Below, piece by piece: positions 45,437 through 53,776 of a DNA stretch of 63,778 nt. The stretch lies in the NCBI GenBank assembly GCA_944377305.1, contig CALWEL010000007.1, forward strand, positions 1-63,778, read 5' to 3'. The stretch comes from an uncultured Clostridia bacterium (GTDB taxonomy: Bacteria; Bacillota; Clostridia; Christensenellales; UBA1242). The notes below the pieces were generated by a model that was given only the letters and a program-made list of their open reading frames with translations, made no database searches and was not told the DNA's origin. The translations under genes and the position numbers were made by a program. Numbering within the stretch: the first letter of the stretch is position 1; every line of letters begins with the position of its first letter.

Positions 45437-46135
45437 TTATACCGCAAATATATGTTTGCCAATCTGTGTGACGTATGTTGTAGACCAAATCCATTTGCTA
45501 GTAGCCGTCTCAGGATTGTAATAATATATTGATCCATAAGTTGGATCCCAGCCATTGAGCGCATCATCTGCAGCCTGATATGCAGTAGCATTTGGCTCCA
45601 AATTGATTTGTCCGTCATTTACAGCCGTGAACGCCCAAGGTTGATATATTACACCAGCAATCGTGTTTGGAAATCTACTATCTTCTACCCTATTCAACAC
45701 CACAGCACCGATAGCCACTTGTCCAGTGTAACTTTCACCACGCGCTTCCGCATATATAACTTTTGCCAAAAGATATCTATCATTACTACTATAACTAGAC
45801 GAACTTGAGCCACTAGATAAACTTATGCCCATTTTTGCAGCAGTAAGAGATCCAACTATTCCATCTTGAGCCAAGCCATATTTTTTTTGAAACCTTTTGA
45901 CTGCACTGATGGTAAGAGGTCCGTTTATTCCGTCCACATTACCAGTATAATAACCCCACTTCTTTAGCCTAGTTTGAACTTCTGTAATATTGGCTGTAGC
46001 AGAATCTACAGAATCAATTCGCGCTATCGTAGTTTCAGCTTTCTCTTCATTTGCTTCTTGGATAGCACCTACGCTCCCGACAATTCCAAATGTTAAAGAG
46101 AGCATTACTAGCAATACTACTAATAACTTTTTCAT
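45437..46135 (-). CDS. sleB: Spore cortex-lytic enzyme SleB
   Basis: 232 residues. A signal peptide ends near SVGAIQ. A PG_binding_1 domain (~50-108, VQTRLKKWGYYTGNVDGING) and a Ser-rich linker lead to the Hydrolase_2 catalytic domain (~118-232, LAKVIYAEARGESYTGQVAI; the first Glu of AEARGE is the likely catalytic acid). A lytic transglycosylase that cuts spore cortex with muramic-delta-lactam. GGAGG precedes ATG, and the spoIIR stop is 9 bp upstream. Complete and apparently functional. Confidence 0.96.
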   Translation of the reverse strand: MKKLLVVLLVMLSLTFGIVGSVGAIQEANEEKAETTIARIDSVDSATANITEVQTRLKKWGYYTGNVDGINGPLTISAVKRFQKKYGLAQDGIVGSLTAAKMGISLSSGSSSSSYSSNDRYLLAKVIYAEARGESYTGQVAIGAVVLNRVEDSRFPNTIAGVIYQPWAFTAVNDGQINLEPNATAYQAADDALNGWDPTYGSIYYYNPETATSKWIWSTTYVTQIGKHIFAV

Positions 46136-46144
46136 TCATCCTCC

Positions 46145-46669
46145 TCAATCGAAAAGATTTTTAAACCATTCCACAATCTTCGATTTATACTTAATTTGGA
46201 TAGAGTTTTCAAAATTATTCACAAAACACAAAGGTGGATACATCACACACCACCAATTATCTCCTTCAGCCTCCCCCAGCTCTACGATTACTGCATCATA
46301 ATATCCCGATTCAAGAGTAGTGTTTGAATATGTCCTTGTAGGAAAATACTCGTTTTTGATCTTTACATTAACAGAGTAATTAAATCCTCTGTCCCTTAAG
46401 ATTTTCATACATATCTCTTCCATTTGTTCAGTCAATGCGCGAGTCCTCTCTATCGCTTCCTCTTTGCTAGACACTGAGCAGAAATATGGAGCCAAAAAAT
46501 CAATCAAACCATCTTTGATTTCATATTTAACATTTTGATCAATACTGCTATTGCTATTAGCACGAATATGTAGACGAAGATAATCATATTCTTTATTCTC
46601 AGGTAAAAACATCGCCACAGCAACTACCAGTCCAATTAATACAATGATTATACATAATTTATTTTTCAT
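46145..46669 (-). CDS. spoIIR: Stage II sporulation protein R
   Basis: 174 residues. Signal anchor at residues 5-22, then the SpoIIR domain with RLHIRANSNSSIDQNVKYEI and DNWWCVMYPPLCFVN, both diagnostic. It is made in the forespore under SigF, is secreted to the intermembrane space and triggers SpoIIGA to activate SigE. Here it heads an operon with sleB-ypeB (9-bp gap), mixing early engulfment signalling with late germination genes. No clear Shine-Dalgarno precedes the start. Confidence 0.95.
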   Translation of the reverse strand: MKNKLCIIIVLIGLVVAVAMFLPENKEYDYLRLHIRANSNSSIDQNVKYEIKDGLIDFLAPYFCSVSSKEEAIERTRALTEQMEEICMKILRDRGFNYSVNVKIKNEYFPTRTYSNTTLESGYYDAVIVELGEAEGDNWWCVMYPPLCFVNNFENSIQIKYKSKIVEWFKNLFD

Positions 46670-46697
46670 ATTTTTAATTTTTGATCATTTTAAAACA

Positions 46698-46724
46698 AAA
46701 ATACGCACAATTTATGCGTATTTT
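46698..46724 (-). terminator. Terminator of the amidase-like gene
   Basis: AAAATACGCA (46698-46707) pairs with TGCGTATTTT (46715-46724). On the minus strand the hairpin is followed by U-rich sequence, 26 bp past the stop. Confidence 0.8.
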
Positions 46725-46749
46725 GTGATATTTTTATAGATTTTATCTT

Positions 46750-47808
46750 TTAATTTGGATTTGGTCTACCCGAACTGTTTAATAAACTATTCCAAGTGTT
46801 TGGCCCTACAATTCCATCCACAGATAAAGCATTCTCACTTTGAAAAGCACGTACTGCACGTTCAGTTTCTGGGCCAAATATTCCATCAAGATCTGTGATA
46901 GGATATAAATAAGACAAAAGAAGCTTTTGCAAAAACAACGCCGAACTATTTCTACTACCATTTCTCAGCAAGGTTGCACTTGGATTTAGGTTCAGCAATG
47001 CATTCCAAGTGTTCGAACCCACTAATCCATCCGTAACCAAATTGTTGTTGCGTTGAAAATTTATTACAGCTTGATATGTATTCCCTCCATATATACCATC
47101 TACAGACAAGTCGTATCCATATTCATTCAAAAGGTATTGCAAAATCCGCACGAAATTCCCTCTATCTCCCTGCCTTATTAAAGGAAAATTGTTTAATTCT
47201 AGCGCAACATACGGCACTCCTAAAAATTCACATACCCCTTGTGTAACACTCTCTGCCACGTTGCGAACGAATATTGGATTTAACATCAATTTTGCCTCGT
47301 CAAAATTTGTCATAAATCCCGCTTCTATCAATGTTGATGGGCAATTCACATTTGACAATATCCCTATAGAAATAGTGCCTACAAATCTTGCTCTCGTGCT
47401 AAGATTTTGACTAAGTTTTTCAAACACTTCTTCGCTCAGTTGTCTACTTTCATTCGAATATGGATTGTACGGACTATAATACACCTCAAATCCTGAGGCT
47501 GAATTAAAACTATTACCAGTACCAAATGCGTTATATGCAAAAGTCACTATCAAACTAACCCCAGCTCTATTCGCACGCACTACACGAGTCGAAATAGACA
47601 CATCCTGCTCTTCTGGATGAATATCATAAACATTAAATCCGCATCTTAGACACGCCACAATAAAATCGTATTTGGCCTGACGATTAAATTCATTTTCATA
47701 AAAGCTTCTGCCAATGTACGGCATAATCGGAGTGCGCTTACCCACTGTCGGCGGATTAATTCCGTGCTCATCATTTGCTCCAATTAAAAAATTACTTGCT
47801 ACTGCCAT
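46750..47808 (-). CDS. Amidase_3-like protein with two peptidoglycan-binding domains, altered zinc site
   Basis: 352 residues from ATG 47808 (GAGGTG upstream). An N-terminal Amidase_3 fold (~5-200): ANDEHGINPP, FYENEFNRQAKYD, RVVRANRAGVSLIV and LIEAGFMTNFDEA. Two PG_binding_1 domains follow (~210-275: LLNEYGYDLSVDGIYGGNTY; ~285-345). In active N-acetylmuramoyl-L-alanine amidases the second zinc His lies in S-x-H-x-N-A; here that segment reads TFAYNAFG, so the His is absent. No signal peptide, which suggests mother-cell or spore use. Activity doubtful. Confidence 0.8.
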   Translation of the reverse strand: MAVASNFLIGANDEHGINPPTVGKRTPIMPYIGRSFYENEFNRQAKYDFIVACLRCGFNVYDIHPEEQDVSISTRVVRANRAGVSLIVTFAYNAFGTGNSFNSASGFEVYYSPYNPYSNESRQLSEEVFEKLSQNLSTRARFVGTISIGILSNVNCPSTLIEAGFMTNFDEAKLMLNPIFVRNVAESVTQGVCEFLGVPYVALELNNFPLIRQGDRGNFVRILQYLLNEYGYDLSVDGIYGGNTYQAVINFQRNNNLVTDGLVGSNTWNALLNLNPSATLLRNGSRNSSALFLQKLLLSYLYPITDLDGIFGPETERAVRAFQSENALSVDGIVGPNTWNSLLNSSGRPNPN

Positions 47809-48250
47809 TTTCACCTCATAAGTTTTTATGCCGTATATATTTATTTTGTTAAATCCTTTAAAATAATCAATTCATATTTTTATATTTAAATTGAAAAAAA
47901 AACATATTTTTTCAAATTGAAAATTATGCATAATATATAGTTTTCAATTAATAAAGTATAAATTTTTAATTTAAATTTTTTTTAGAACTTATTAAAGAAT
48001 ATTTTTTCTATACTAGATTATTAGAAAATTAAATATTTTAATAATTTTAATAAATAAATGTTAAAAAATGTTGTGAAAAATAAATATATATATATTTTTT
48101 TTCTATTTTAACACCTTAAATAATAATATTTTTAAAATTTAAAAGTTATATTTATTAAATATCGTAAAAATTATTTTTAAATAAAATTAATTTTAAAGAT
48201 AAATAATTATTTTTTTTATTAAATTAATCGAATTAATTATTTTTTTTTAA
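47809..48250. other. Very A/T-rich intergenic block
   Basis: About 440 bp; by eye roughly one base in ten is G or C between 47870 and 48250. No ORF, promoter or RNA could be supported. A perfect 11-bp inverted repeat with a T-only loop sits near 48230-48262 around the stop of the HD gene, without a U-tract in the minus direction. Confidence 0.5.
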
Positions 48251-48850
48251 TTAATTCGTTGATTTCTCATCTAGATAGCTAGCCTCCAAGTCAGACACGT
48301 GAATTAACACAGCCATTGGGAAACGCGAATATGCCTCAGATAAATCCGTCCCCACTTGAGCACGAGCATCAAAGCCTCCCATATGCCAATTAATTGCCAT
48401 AGCTTCCTCTCTAGTCAACCGCATATATCCACTGATTATATATACAGACTTTTCCCCGTGTCCATAAGGTAATGTGTTGTTATATGCAAAATAAGGCACT
48501 TGCACCCACTGGCCATCCACTTTTTGATTGCGATAATCTTGAGTGTAAGTATTGACCTTGCAAATATCGTGCAATAGTGCTATTATTGCAATGCTTTCAT
48601 CCGAAATCCTTTCAGAATAATTTTCTCCAAATTCTTGTATAATATTTTTCTTGAAACGATGATAAACGTTCAAAGAATGTTGACATAATCCGCCAATATA
48701 AGCAGAATGCCTTCTGCCTGACGCCGGAGAAGTGAAGAAGTTGCTTGAATTGACCAAATAATCTAAAAGTTTGTCAGCTCCTTCTCTCTTAATATTTTCA
48801 TTATAGATTTTGATAAATTCCGCCCTACTTTCTTCTACTGTCTTTTCCAT
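48251..48850 (-). CDS. HD-domain metal-dependent hydrolase
   Basis: 199 residues. HD superfamily signature in order: CQHSLNVYHRF (first His), IIALLHDICKVNTY (HD pair), INWHMGGF and VLIHVSDLEASYL (final Asp). Related to YhaM-type and other HD phosphohydrolases acting on nucleotides or nucleic-acid ends; substrate not predictable. The start has AAGGAGAG. No neighbour on its strand is close enough to suggest an operon except hydA downstream of a 117-bp gap upstream of it. Confidence 0.8.
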   Translation of the reverse strand: MEKTVEESRAEFIKIYNENIKREGADKLLDYLVNSSNFFTSPASGRRHSAYIGGLCQHSLNVYHRFKKNIIQEFGENYSERISDESIAIIALLHDICKVNTYTQDYRNQKVDGQWVQVPYFAYNNTLPYGHGEKSVYIISGYMRLTREEAMAINWHMGGFDARAQVGTDLSEAYSRFPMAVLIHVSDLEASYLDEKSTN

Positions 48851-48967
48851 ATTCTCTCCTTGAATTGTATTATATTTGATACTATCTTTAATCTATACGC
48901 ATAAAATCATACTAATATGATAGTGATATATTTTTGTTTCGATTTTTTCTAGTAGATATCATATATT

Positions 48968-50287
48968 TTATTTTTTATATTTGCGTGCTCTATATGAAGT
49001 ATGTAAATATCGCTTAGCGTTATCACTCAATGGCGCTGATAAAAATTCTTTATATATTAATTGAATGTTTGGATTTTCAAAACTAGATTTGATATCCATT
49101 TTCGCATCTTGATCATACAGTCCTTTAGCGCGCTTCTGCACAACAGTGTCAGTATCATTAGTCCTTGGCTGACCACCTCCGCCCACACAACCATTAGGAC
49201 AGGCCATCACTTCAATCATATCATACTTCTTTGTCTTCAATTTATCTAACACAATCCTCGCCTGCATTGTGCCAAAGATTACACATAATTTAATTTCTTT
49301 CCCAAGCAAATTTACAGAAGCCGTCTTGACATCCTTATATCCTCGCAGTTTTTTGAATTGTAATAAATCTTTTGGAGGATTTTCTCCTGTTGTGAAATAG
49401 AATGCAGTACGCACCGCCGCTTCCATCACTCCTCCACTTGCTCCAAAGATTACTCCTGCGCCACTGCCAGTATTGAAGGCTGTATCAAATGGTTCATCCT
49501 TCAATTTATCAAATTTTATTTTTTTTCGCCTCGCAAGTTTTCCTATCTCTCTTACGGATACTACAAAATCGGTATCTCTTCCATAGTACGAGCGCAATTC
49601 TTCTCTCCCTGCTTCGAATTTTTTTGCAACGCACGGAGTCATAGCTACCACGATCAGATCGCTAGGATCAATTTTGATCAACTTGGCAAAATAATTTTTC
49701 AACACACTTGCCTGCATCCCTATAGGGCTTCTACAAGTGGATAAATTAGGAATAAATTGTGGATAAAACGTTTCGACAAATTTCACCCACGCTGGACAAC
49801 AGCTTGTAAATTGAGGTAAATTCTTTTCGCTCTTTATCCTTTCAATCAATTCACTCGCCTCTTCCATAATAGTGAGATCTGCACCAAACGTGACATCAAA
49901 AACATAATCCACTCCTAAATGTTTCAACAATGAGACCATTTTGCCTGCCACGAATTCACCAGCAGGAAGATCAAACATTTCACCTAAAGAAACTCTCACC
50001 GCAGGACTAGTCATCACAATCACTTTTTTTCTTGGATCATTAATTGCAGACATCAATGCCTCTGTACTATCTTGTTCTACAATAGATTCGACAGGGCAGA
50101 CATTGGCACATTGTCCACAATTTATGCATACTATATCCTCGCTATCATACTTCCAATATCCTGCGACTCCCATCTTTTTCTTGCACACGTCTTTGCACTT
50201 CCCACATAATACACACTTTCTTTCGTGTCTTCTAATGCTCGGGTTGTCGTGACTAATAGGCACCCTTATTTCACTATATTTATCCAT
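48968..50287 (-). CDS. [FeFe] hydrogenase (monomeric, two [4Fe-4S] N-terminal clusters)
   Basis: 439 residues. Two ferredoxin-type cluster motifs (CVLCGKCKDVC at 25-35; CINCGQCANVC at 54-64), then the H-cluster motifs: L1 TSCCPAW (161-167), L2 TPCVAKKFE (217-225) and L3 EVMACPNGCVGGGGQP (359-374). All four H-cluster Cys are present. L2 is usually MPC; here the Met is Thr. It catalyses reversible proton reduction in fermentation. No maturation genes (hydE/F/G) in the window. AAGGAG precedes the start; hisS lies 54 bp upstream on the same strand. Confidence 0.93.
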   Translation of the reverse strand: MDKYSEIRVPISHDNPSIRRHERKCVLCGKCKDVCKKKMGVAGYWKYDSEDIVCINCGQCANVCPVESIVEQDSTEALMSAINDPRKKVIVMTSPAVRVSLGEMFDLPAGEFVAGKMVSLLKHLGVDYVFDVTFGADLTIMEEASELIERIKSEKNLPQFTSCCPAWVKFVETFYPQFIPNLSTCRSPIGMQASVLKNYFAKLIKIDPSDLIVVAMTPCVAKKFEAGREELRSYYGRDTDFVVSVREIGKLARRKKIKFDKLKDEPFDTAFNTGSGAGVIFGASGGVMEAAVRTAFYFTTGENPPKDLLQFKKLRGYKDVKTASVNLLGKEIKLCVIFGTMQARIVLDKLKTKKYDMIEVMACPNGCVGGGGQPRTNDTDTVVQKRAKGLYDQDAKMDIKSSFENPNIQLIYKEFLSAPLSDNAKRYLHTSYRARKYKK

Positions 50288-50341
50288 AATTTCTCCTTAG
50301 TTTTTACATCATTTTTCTTTGAGATTAATCAAAATATTAAA

Positions 50342-51586
50342 TTATAAAATTTTAAATGACTTGTTTTCTTTTTGCTCTTTTACGCTGGTCACCATATCTG
50401 CCACTTCTCCAATTTTTGTATAAAAATTTTTACTATTTTTTGGACGCAAATATAGGGCAACGTTATATTCCCTCTTCAATTTGTCTTTCAATCTAAACAC
50501 TTCTATTATATCGTCATCATTGTCATATATCAATATTAAATTCTTCCTAATATCAAGCTGATTTTGTCTATCCTTTAATAACATACAAATAGGTTCAAAT
50601 CCTAAGCAAATGCCCACAGCCGGACACGCGATGCCTGAGAACTTTTCCACCATTTTATCATATCTGCCACCGCCACCTATTGCTCCCGAAAATCCTTCTG
50701 TATACATTTCATATACCGTTCCTGTATAATAGCCCTGACCGCGAACAATTGAGATATCATATTTGATAGTATATCGATTTTTTGTCAAGTGATTTAGTGA
50801 ATTTATCAAATAATTTAAATTAGATATCTTTTCAGCACTCACACCATAGTTTTCACTTGCCTGCAAGCCATTTTTCTCAATATCGTTCACTATATCCACT
50901 AGTTTATTTATCTTTTCAGTGGCAAAACCCTTCTCTATGAGTTCCATCATAACCCCTGTAATAGAAATTTTGTCAATTTTATCAAGTGTGACACACACGG
51001 TATTGAGTTCATCATCTTCAAATCCAGCAAATCGTACCAATCGATTTAATATTTCTCTATCATTGATTCTTAAAGTAAGATTCGCAAATCCCAAACGTTC
51101 CAATGTATCAAAACAAGTTTTTATCAATTCTAATTCAGCATTGATCGAACTATCTCCAAAAACATCTATATCGCATTGAGTAAATTGACGATTCCGTCCC
51201 TTTTGTGGGCGCTCTGCCCGAAAAGCCGAGCCAATCTGAATGGTTCGAAACGGAGTTGGCAGTTTCTCTCTATTATTAGAATACATCCTTGCTAAAGGAA
51301 CTGTCAAATCGTATCTAAGGCCTTCTTCTACGATATCAGATTCGCATAAATTTTCTTTTGTCAAATCTAATTTTTCTCCTCGTTTGATCGTTTTGAACAT
51401 CAAACGCAAATTGTCTCCACCCTCACTGCTATCTAAAAATTCAAGACTTTCCAAAATTGGCGTATCTATCAAATTGTACCCATTCTCCTGATAAGAATTA
51501 AGGATTGTCGTTCGAACGTATTCGCGCAAACGCGCTTCTTTCGGTAAATAATCATACGTTCCTCGAATTGGATTAAAATTTTTCAT
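50342..51586 (-). CDS. hisS: Histidyl-tRNA synthetase
   Basis: 414 residues from ATG 51586 (AAGGAG upstream); an upstream ATG at 51625 lies in the hairpin and is rejected. Class II motifs: motif 1 region, motif 2 FRAERPQKGRNRQFTQCDID, histidine-A motif VRGQGYYTGTVYEMY, motif 3 AVGICLGFEPICML, and an anticodon-binding C-terminus (~330-414). The second histidine-specific block is GGGGRYDKMVEKF. No T-box precedes it; the short leader holds the veg terminator. aspS is not adjacent. Confidence 0.96.
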   Translation of the reverse strand: MKNFNPIRGTYDYLPKEARLREYVRTTILNSYQENGYNLIDTPILESLEFLDSSEGGDNLRLMFKTIKRGEKLDLTKENLCESDIVEEGLRYDLTVPLARMYSNNREKLPTPFRTIQIGSAFRAERPQKGRNRQFTQCDIDVFGDSSINAELELIKTCFDTLERLGFANLTLRINDREILNRLVRFAGFEDDELNTVCVTLDKIDKISITGVMMELIEKGFATEKINKLVDIVNDIEKNGLQASENYGVSAEKISNLNYLINSLNHLTKNRYTIKYDISIVRGQGYYTGTVYEMYTEGFSGAIGGGGRYDKMVEKFSGIACPAVGICLGFEPICMLLKDRQNQLDIRKNLILIYDNDDDIIEVFRLKDKLKREYNVALYLRPKNSKNFYTKIGEVADMVTSVKEQKENKSFKIL

Positions 51587-51601
51587 ACAATCTCCTTGAT
51601 A

Positions 51602-51630
51602 TAAAAAATACTTGCTATCTAGCAAGTATT
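51602..51630 (-). terminator. Terminator between veg and hisS
   Basis: Minus strand AATACTTGCT (51630-51621), AGAT loop, AGCAAGTATT (51616-51607), then U-rich. Lies between the veg stop and the hisS start, so hisS probably needs read-through or a separate promoter. Confidence 0.8.
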
Positions 51631-51653
51631 ATAATGTAAAATCATATTAAATG

Positions 51654-51893
51654 TCAATCGTTTGAAATCTTTACTTCTCCACAGAGAATATCGTTATACG
51701 AATAAGTGTTGATGAATTCTAAATCTAATGAACAGGATTTTACCGTGAACACGCTGGCATATACATTCTCAATACGCGCTCTATATGCACTGACCTTCCT
51801 CCTTCCGCGATTGATGTATAAATTCACCTCTTTGCCCTTTAGATCCATTATCTTTTTTTTTATATTTTCGATAGTGTTAGGCATTTTTTTCAT
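51654..51893 (-). CDS. veg: Veg family protein
   Basis: 79 residues, normal length. Family pattern: LKGKEVNLYINRGRRKVSAY, RARIENVYASVFTVK and FINTYSYNDILCGEV. In B. subtilis veg is highly expressed and modulates biofilm matrix genes by affecting SinR, but the molecular role is not established. GGGGTGAG ribosome site before ATG. Confidence 0.9.
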   Translation of the reverse strand: MKKMPNTIENIKKKIMDLKGKEVNLYINRGRRKVSAYRARIENVYASVFTVKSCSLDLEFINTYSYNDILCGEVKISND

Positions 51894-51966
51894 AGCTCAC
51901 CCCTAGATATTTTTTACAAAAAGAACGAAATTACACACTATCGACAAGATAAGTCAAAATTATTAT

Positions 51967-52485
51967 TTAGTCATCCTCCTCTTCGTCCTCATCTTCATCA
52001 TCATCGTCCTCATCTTCGTCATCATCCTCATCTTCATCATCTAGGACATCTAGGTCAAAATCTTCATCTTCGTCATCGTCTGAATCGAGATCCTTATCCA
52101 AATCTTCCGCAAAATCAAAATCATCTACCATACCAGATGTATCTTCCAAATCATCATTGTCAAAGTCGTCAGATTCTTCTTCATCTTCGTCTTCTTCATC
52201 ATCATCTGAAATATATTTGTGCCAATCCGACACTTCTTTATCTTCGGCATCTTCGCTAGGTACTATGCCTAATTCCTGTTTGCAACTATCACAAATCTCT
52301 TGATCACTTTGTACAAAATTTATTTTGCAAATAGGACAGAGCTCTAAATCTCCAATATCATCTTCACTTGATTTGATGAGTTTCATCTCTTTTTTGCAGA
52401 CATTGCAATATTGATCAGATTTTTTGATATAATTCAATTCGCAACGTGGACATAAGATCCATACAGGTTTTGTAGATTTTCCCAT
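51967..52485 (-). CDS. Double zinc-ribbon protein with long polyacidic tail
   Basis: 172 residues. Two treble-clef/zinc-ribbon-like units with CxxC pairs at C12/C15-C27/C30 and C50/C53-C65/C68. From ~80 onward the protein is almost entirely Asp/Glu (e.g. DDDEDEDFDLD), reminiscent of the acidic tail of RNA polymerase delta subunit, though with no delta domain. AAGGAG site. Unknown function; a nucleic-acid-associated or DNA-mimic role is conceivable. The tail's DNA is a GAT/GAA-type triplet repeat and should be length-variable. Confidence 0.7.
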   Translation of the reverse strand: MGKSTKPVWILCPRCELNYIKKSDQYCNVCKKEMKLIKSSEDDIGDLELCPICKINFVQSDQEICDSCKQELGIVPSEDAEDKEVSDWHKYISDDDEEDEDEEESDDFDNDDLEDTSGMVDDFDFAEDLDKDLDSDDDEDEDFDLDVLDDEDEDDDEDEDDDDEDEDEEEDD

Positions 52486-52662
52486 AAATACTCTCCTTAT
52501 AATTTTGCTTAGTATATTATAATTATTGAAAATTTATTTGTCTACTGAATTTAAAAAATATTTGAAAAATATTTGTAAAAAATTTGTTAAACAAATAAAT
52601 GATTTTCAATATTAATACAGCAACCGATCCACAAATTCCTAAAATTTAGCAAAATTTGCGTC

Positions 52663-52697
52663 AAAAAAAAGAACATATCTACCGCGATAAATTCTTT
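52663..52697 (-). terminator. Terminator of spo0A
   Basis: Minus strand AAAGAA (52697-52692) pairs with TTCTTT (from 52672), with an internal TATC/GATA pairing, followed by a run of U. Confidence 0.6.
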
Positions 52698-52706
52698 CCT
52701 TTGTAA

Positions 52707-53459
52707 TTATGCCCCTTCAATCAACATTTTGTCTGCCACGAGCGCAATAAATTCACCATTGGTTGGCTTTTCGTTGCTTGAATAAACTTTGATTCCAAAC
52801 AGATTGTTGATATTCTCTATCTTGCCACGATTCCACGCCACTTCAATTGCGTGTCGTATTGCACGCTCAACTTTCGATGCGCTTGTGTCATATTTTTCTG
52901 CTATGGTTGGATATAATTTTTTCGTAATCGAATTGATGATTTCAGGATTTGCTATTGCCAATTTGATTGCTTCTCTCAAAAATTGATACCCCTTTATATG
53001 TGCCGGTATTCCAACTGTGATAAATATGTTTGTAATTTTTTCTTCTATCTGATTTGGCGTACGCGCATTGAAAAACACTTTTGTTTGGCTAGTCTCTGGC
53101 TTCAATAAATCCTCTATCCTGTCCTTTAAAGTCTGAACGTCAAATGGTTTGATACAATAATATTTTGCACCACTAGAAATAGCTTTGTTGATGAAGCCAT
53201 CAATAGATAAGGAGGATTGGACTATAATCTTAGTATTAATAGATTTCCTTATTGATTCCAAAACCTTAAATCCGTCACATTTTTGCAAAACTATATCCAT
53301 CACCACTATGTCAGGATTGTATTTATTGATCAGATCGATCAATTCTTCCCCACTTGATGTGGTTGCCAAAACTTCATATCTATCCGTAGTAAAATTTCTT
53401 TTCATTTCATCCAAAGTATTCTGATCTTCATCTGCAAGTACAAGCGTAATTTTTCTCAT
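52707..53459 (-). CDS. spo0A: Stage 0 sporulation protein A
   Basis: 250 residues from ATG 53459 (AGGGGG upstream). Receiver domain (1-118) with D10/E11/D12 pocket, phospho-acceptor D55 (PDIVVMDIV) and the conserved Lys of YYCIKPFD. C-terminal Spo0A DNA-binding domain with TSASKVERAIRHAIEVAWNR, its recognition helix region, is intact. Master regulator of entry into sporulation; binds 0A boxes. Single gene with its own terminator. A TATTAT -10 precedes it, with a weak -35. Confidence 0.97.
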   Translation of the reverse strand: MRKITLVLADEDQNTLDEMKRNFTTDRYEVLATTSSGEELIDLINKYNPDIVVMDIVLQKCDGFKVLESIRKSINTKIIVQSSLSIDGFINKAISSGAKYYCIKPFDVQTLKDRIEDLLKPETSQTKVFFNARTPNQIEEKITNIFITVGIPAHIKGYQFLREAIKLAIANPEIINSITKKLYPTIAEKYDTSASKVERAIRHAIEVAWNRGKIENINNLFGIKVYSSNEKPTNGEFIALVADKMLIEGA

Positions 53460-53584
53460 ATTTTCCCCCTTATTAATATGTGTTCTACACGTAAACATAA
53501 TAGCAAAAATTCGCTAATTTTACTAAAAGAAAAAGTTATTAATTTGCTTATATTTAGCAATTTTAGGAGTATAAAAAATTAAAT

Positions 53585-53591
53585 TGTCGAA
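53585..53591 (+). promoter_or_regulatory. Candidate Spo0A box between spo0A and the SPOCS gene
   Basis: Exact TGTCGAA, about 126 bp upstream of the spo0A start. Autoregulation of spo0A through 0A boxes is known in Bacillus; here only the motif and location support it. Confidence 0.4.
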
Positions 53592-53728
53592 AACAATTCA
53601 TCGAATTAAATAATTTAAAATAAAATAGTGAAATTTATGTTTTTCAATATAAAAACATAACTATCTAACGAATTTTCTACTATTTAAATATTCAATTATG
53701 TATAGACTTAATATTTTTCTTATTTTTA

Positions 53729-53757
53729 TCATATTTTTAATCTTTTCATTATACATT
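53729..53757 (+). promoter_or_regulatory. SigE-type promoter of the SPOCS/LysM gene
   Basis: -35 TCATATT (53729-53735) matches the SigE consensus KMATATT; after 14 bp, -10 TATACATT (53750-53757) matches CATACAHT at all but the first base. AGGAGG and the start codon follow within 20 bp. Predicts mother-cell expression. Confidence 0.6.
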
Positions 53758-53776
53758 ATAGATACAGGAGGTCCAA

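Larger units (their letters stand above)
53460..53776. other. Divergent spo0A / SPOCS intergenic region
   Basis: 317 bp. Holds a consensus 0A box (53585-53591), the spo0A promoter region on the minus strand and a SigE-like promoter on the plus strand (53729-53757). No gene. Confidence 0.6.

Noticed and set aside
48227..48262. Terminator of the HD-domain gene
   Set aside because: The inverted repeat is perfect but A/T-only and lacks a U-tract after it on the minus strand.
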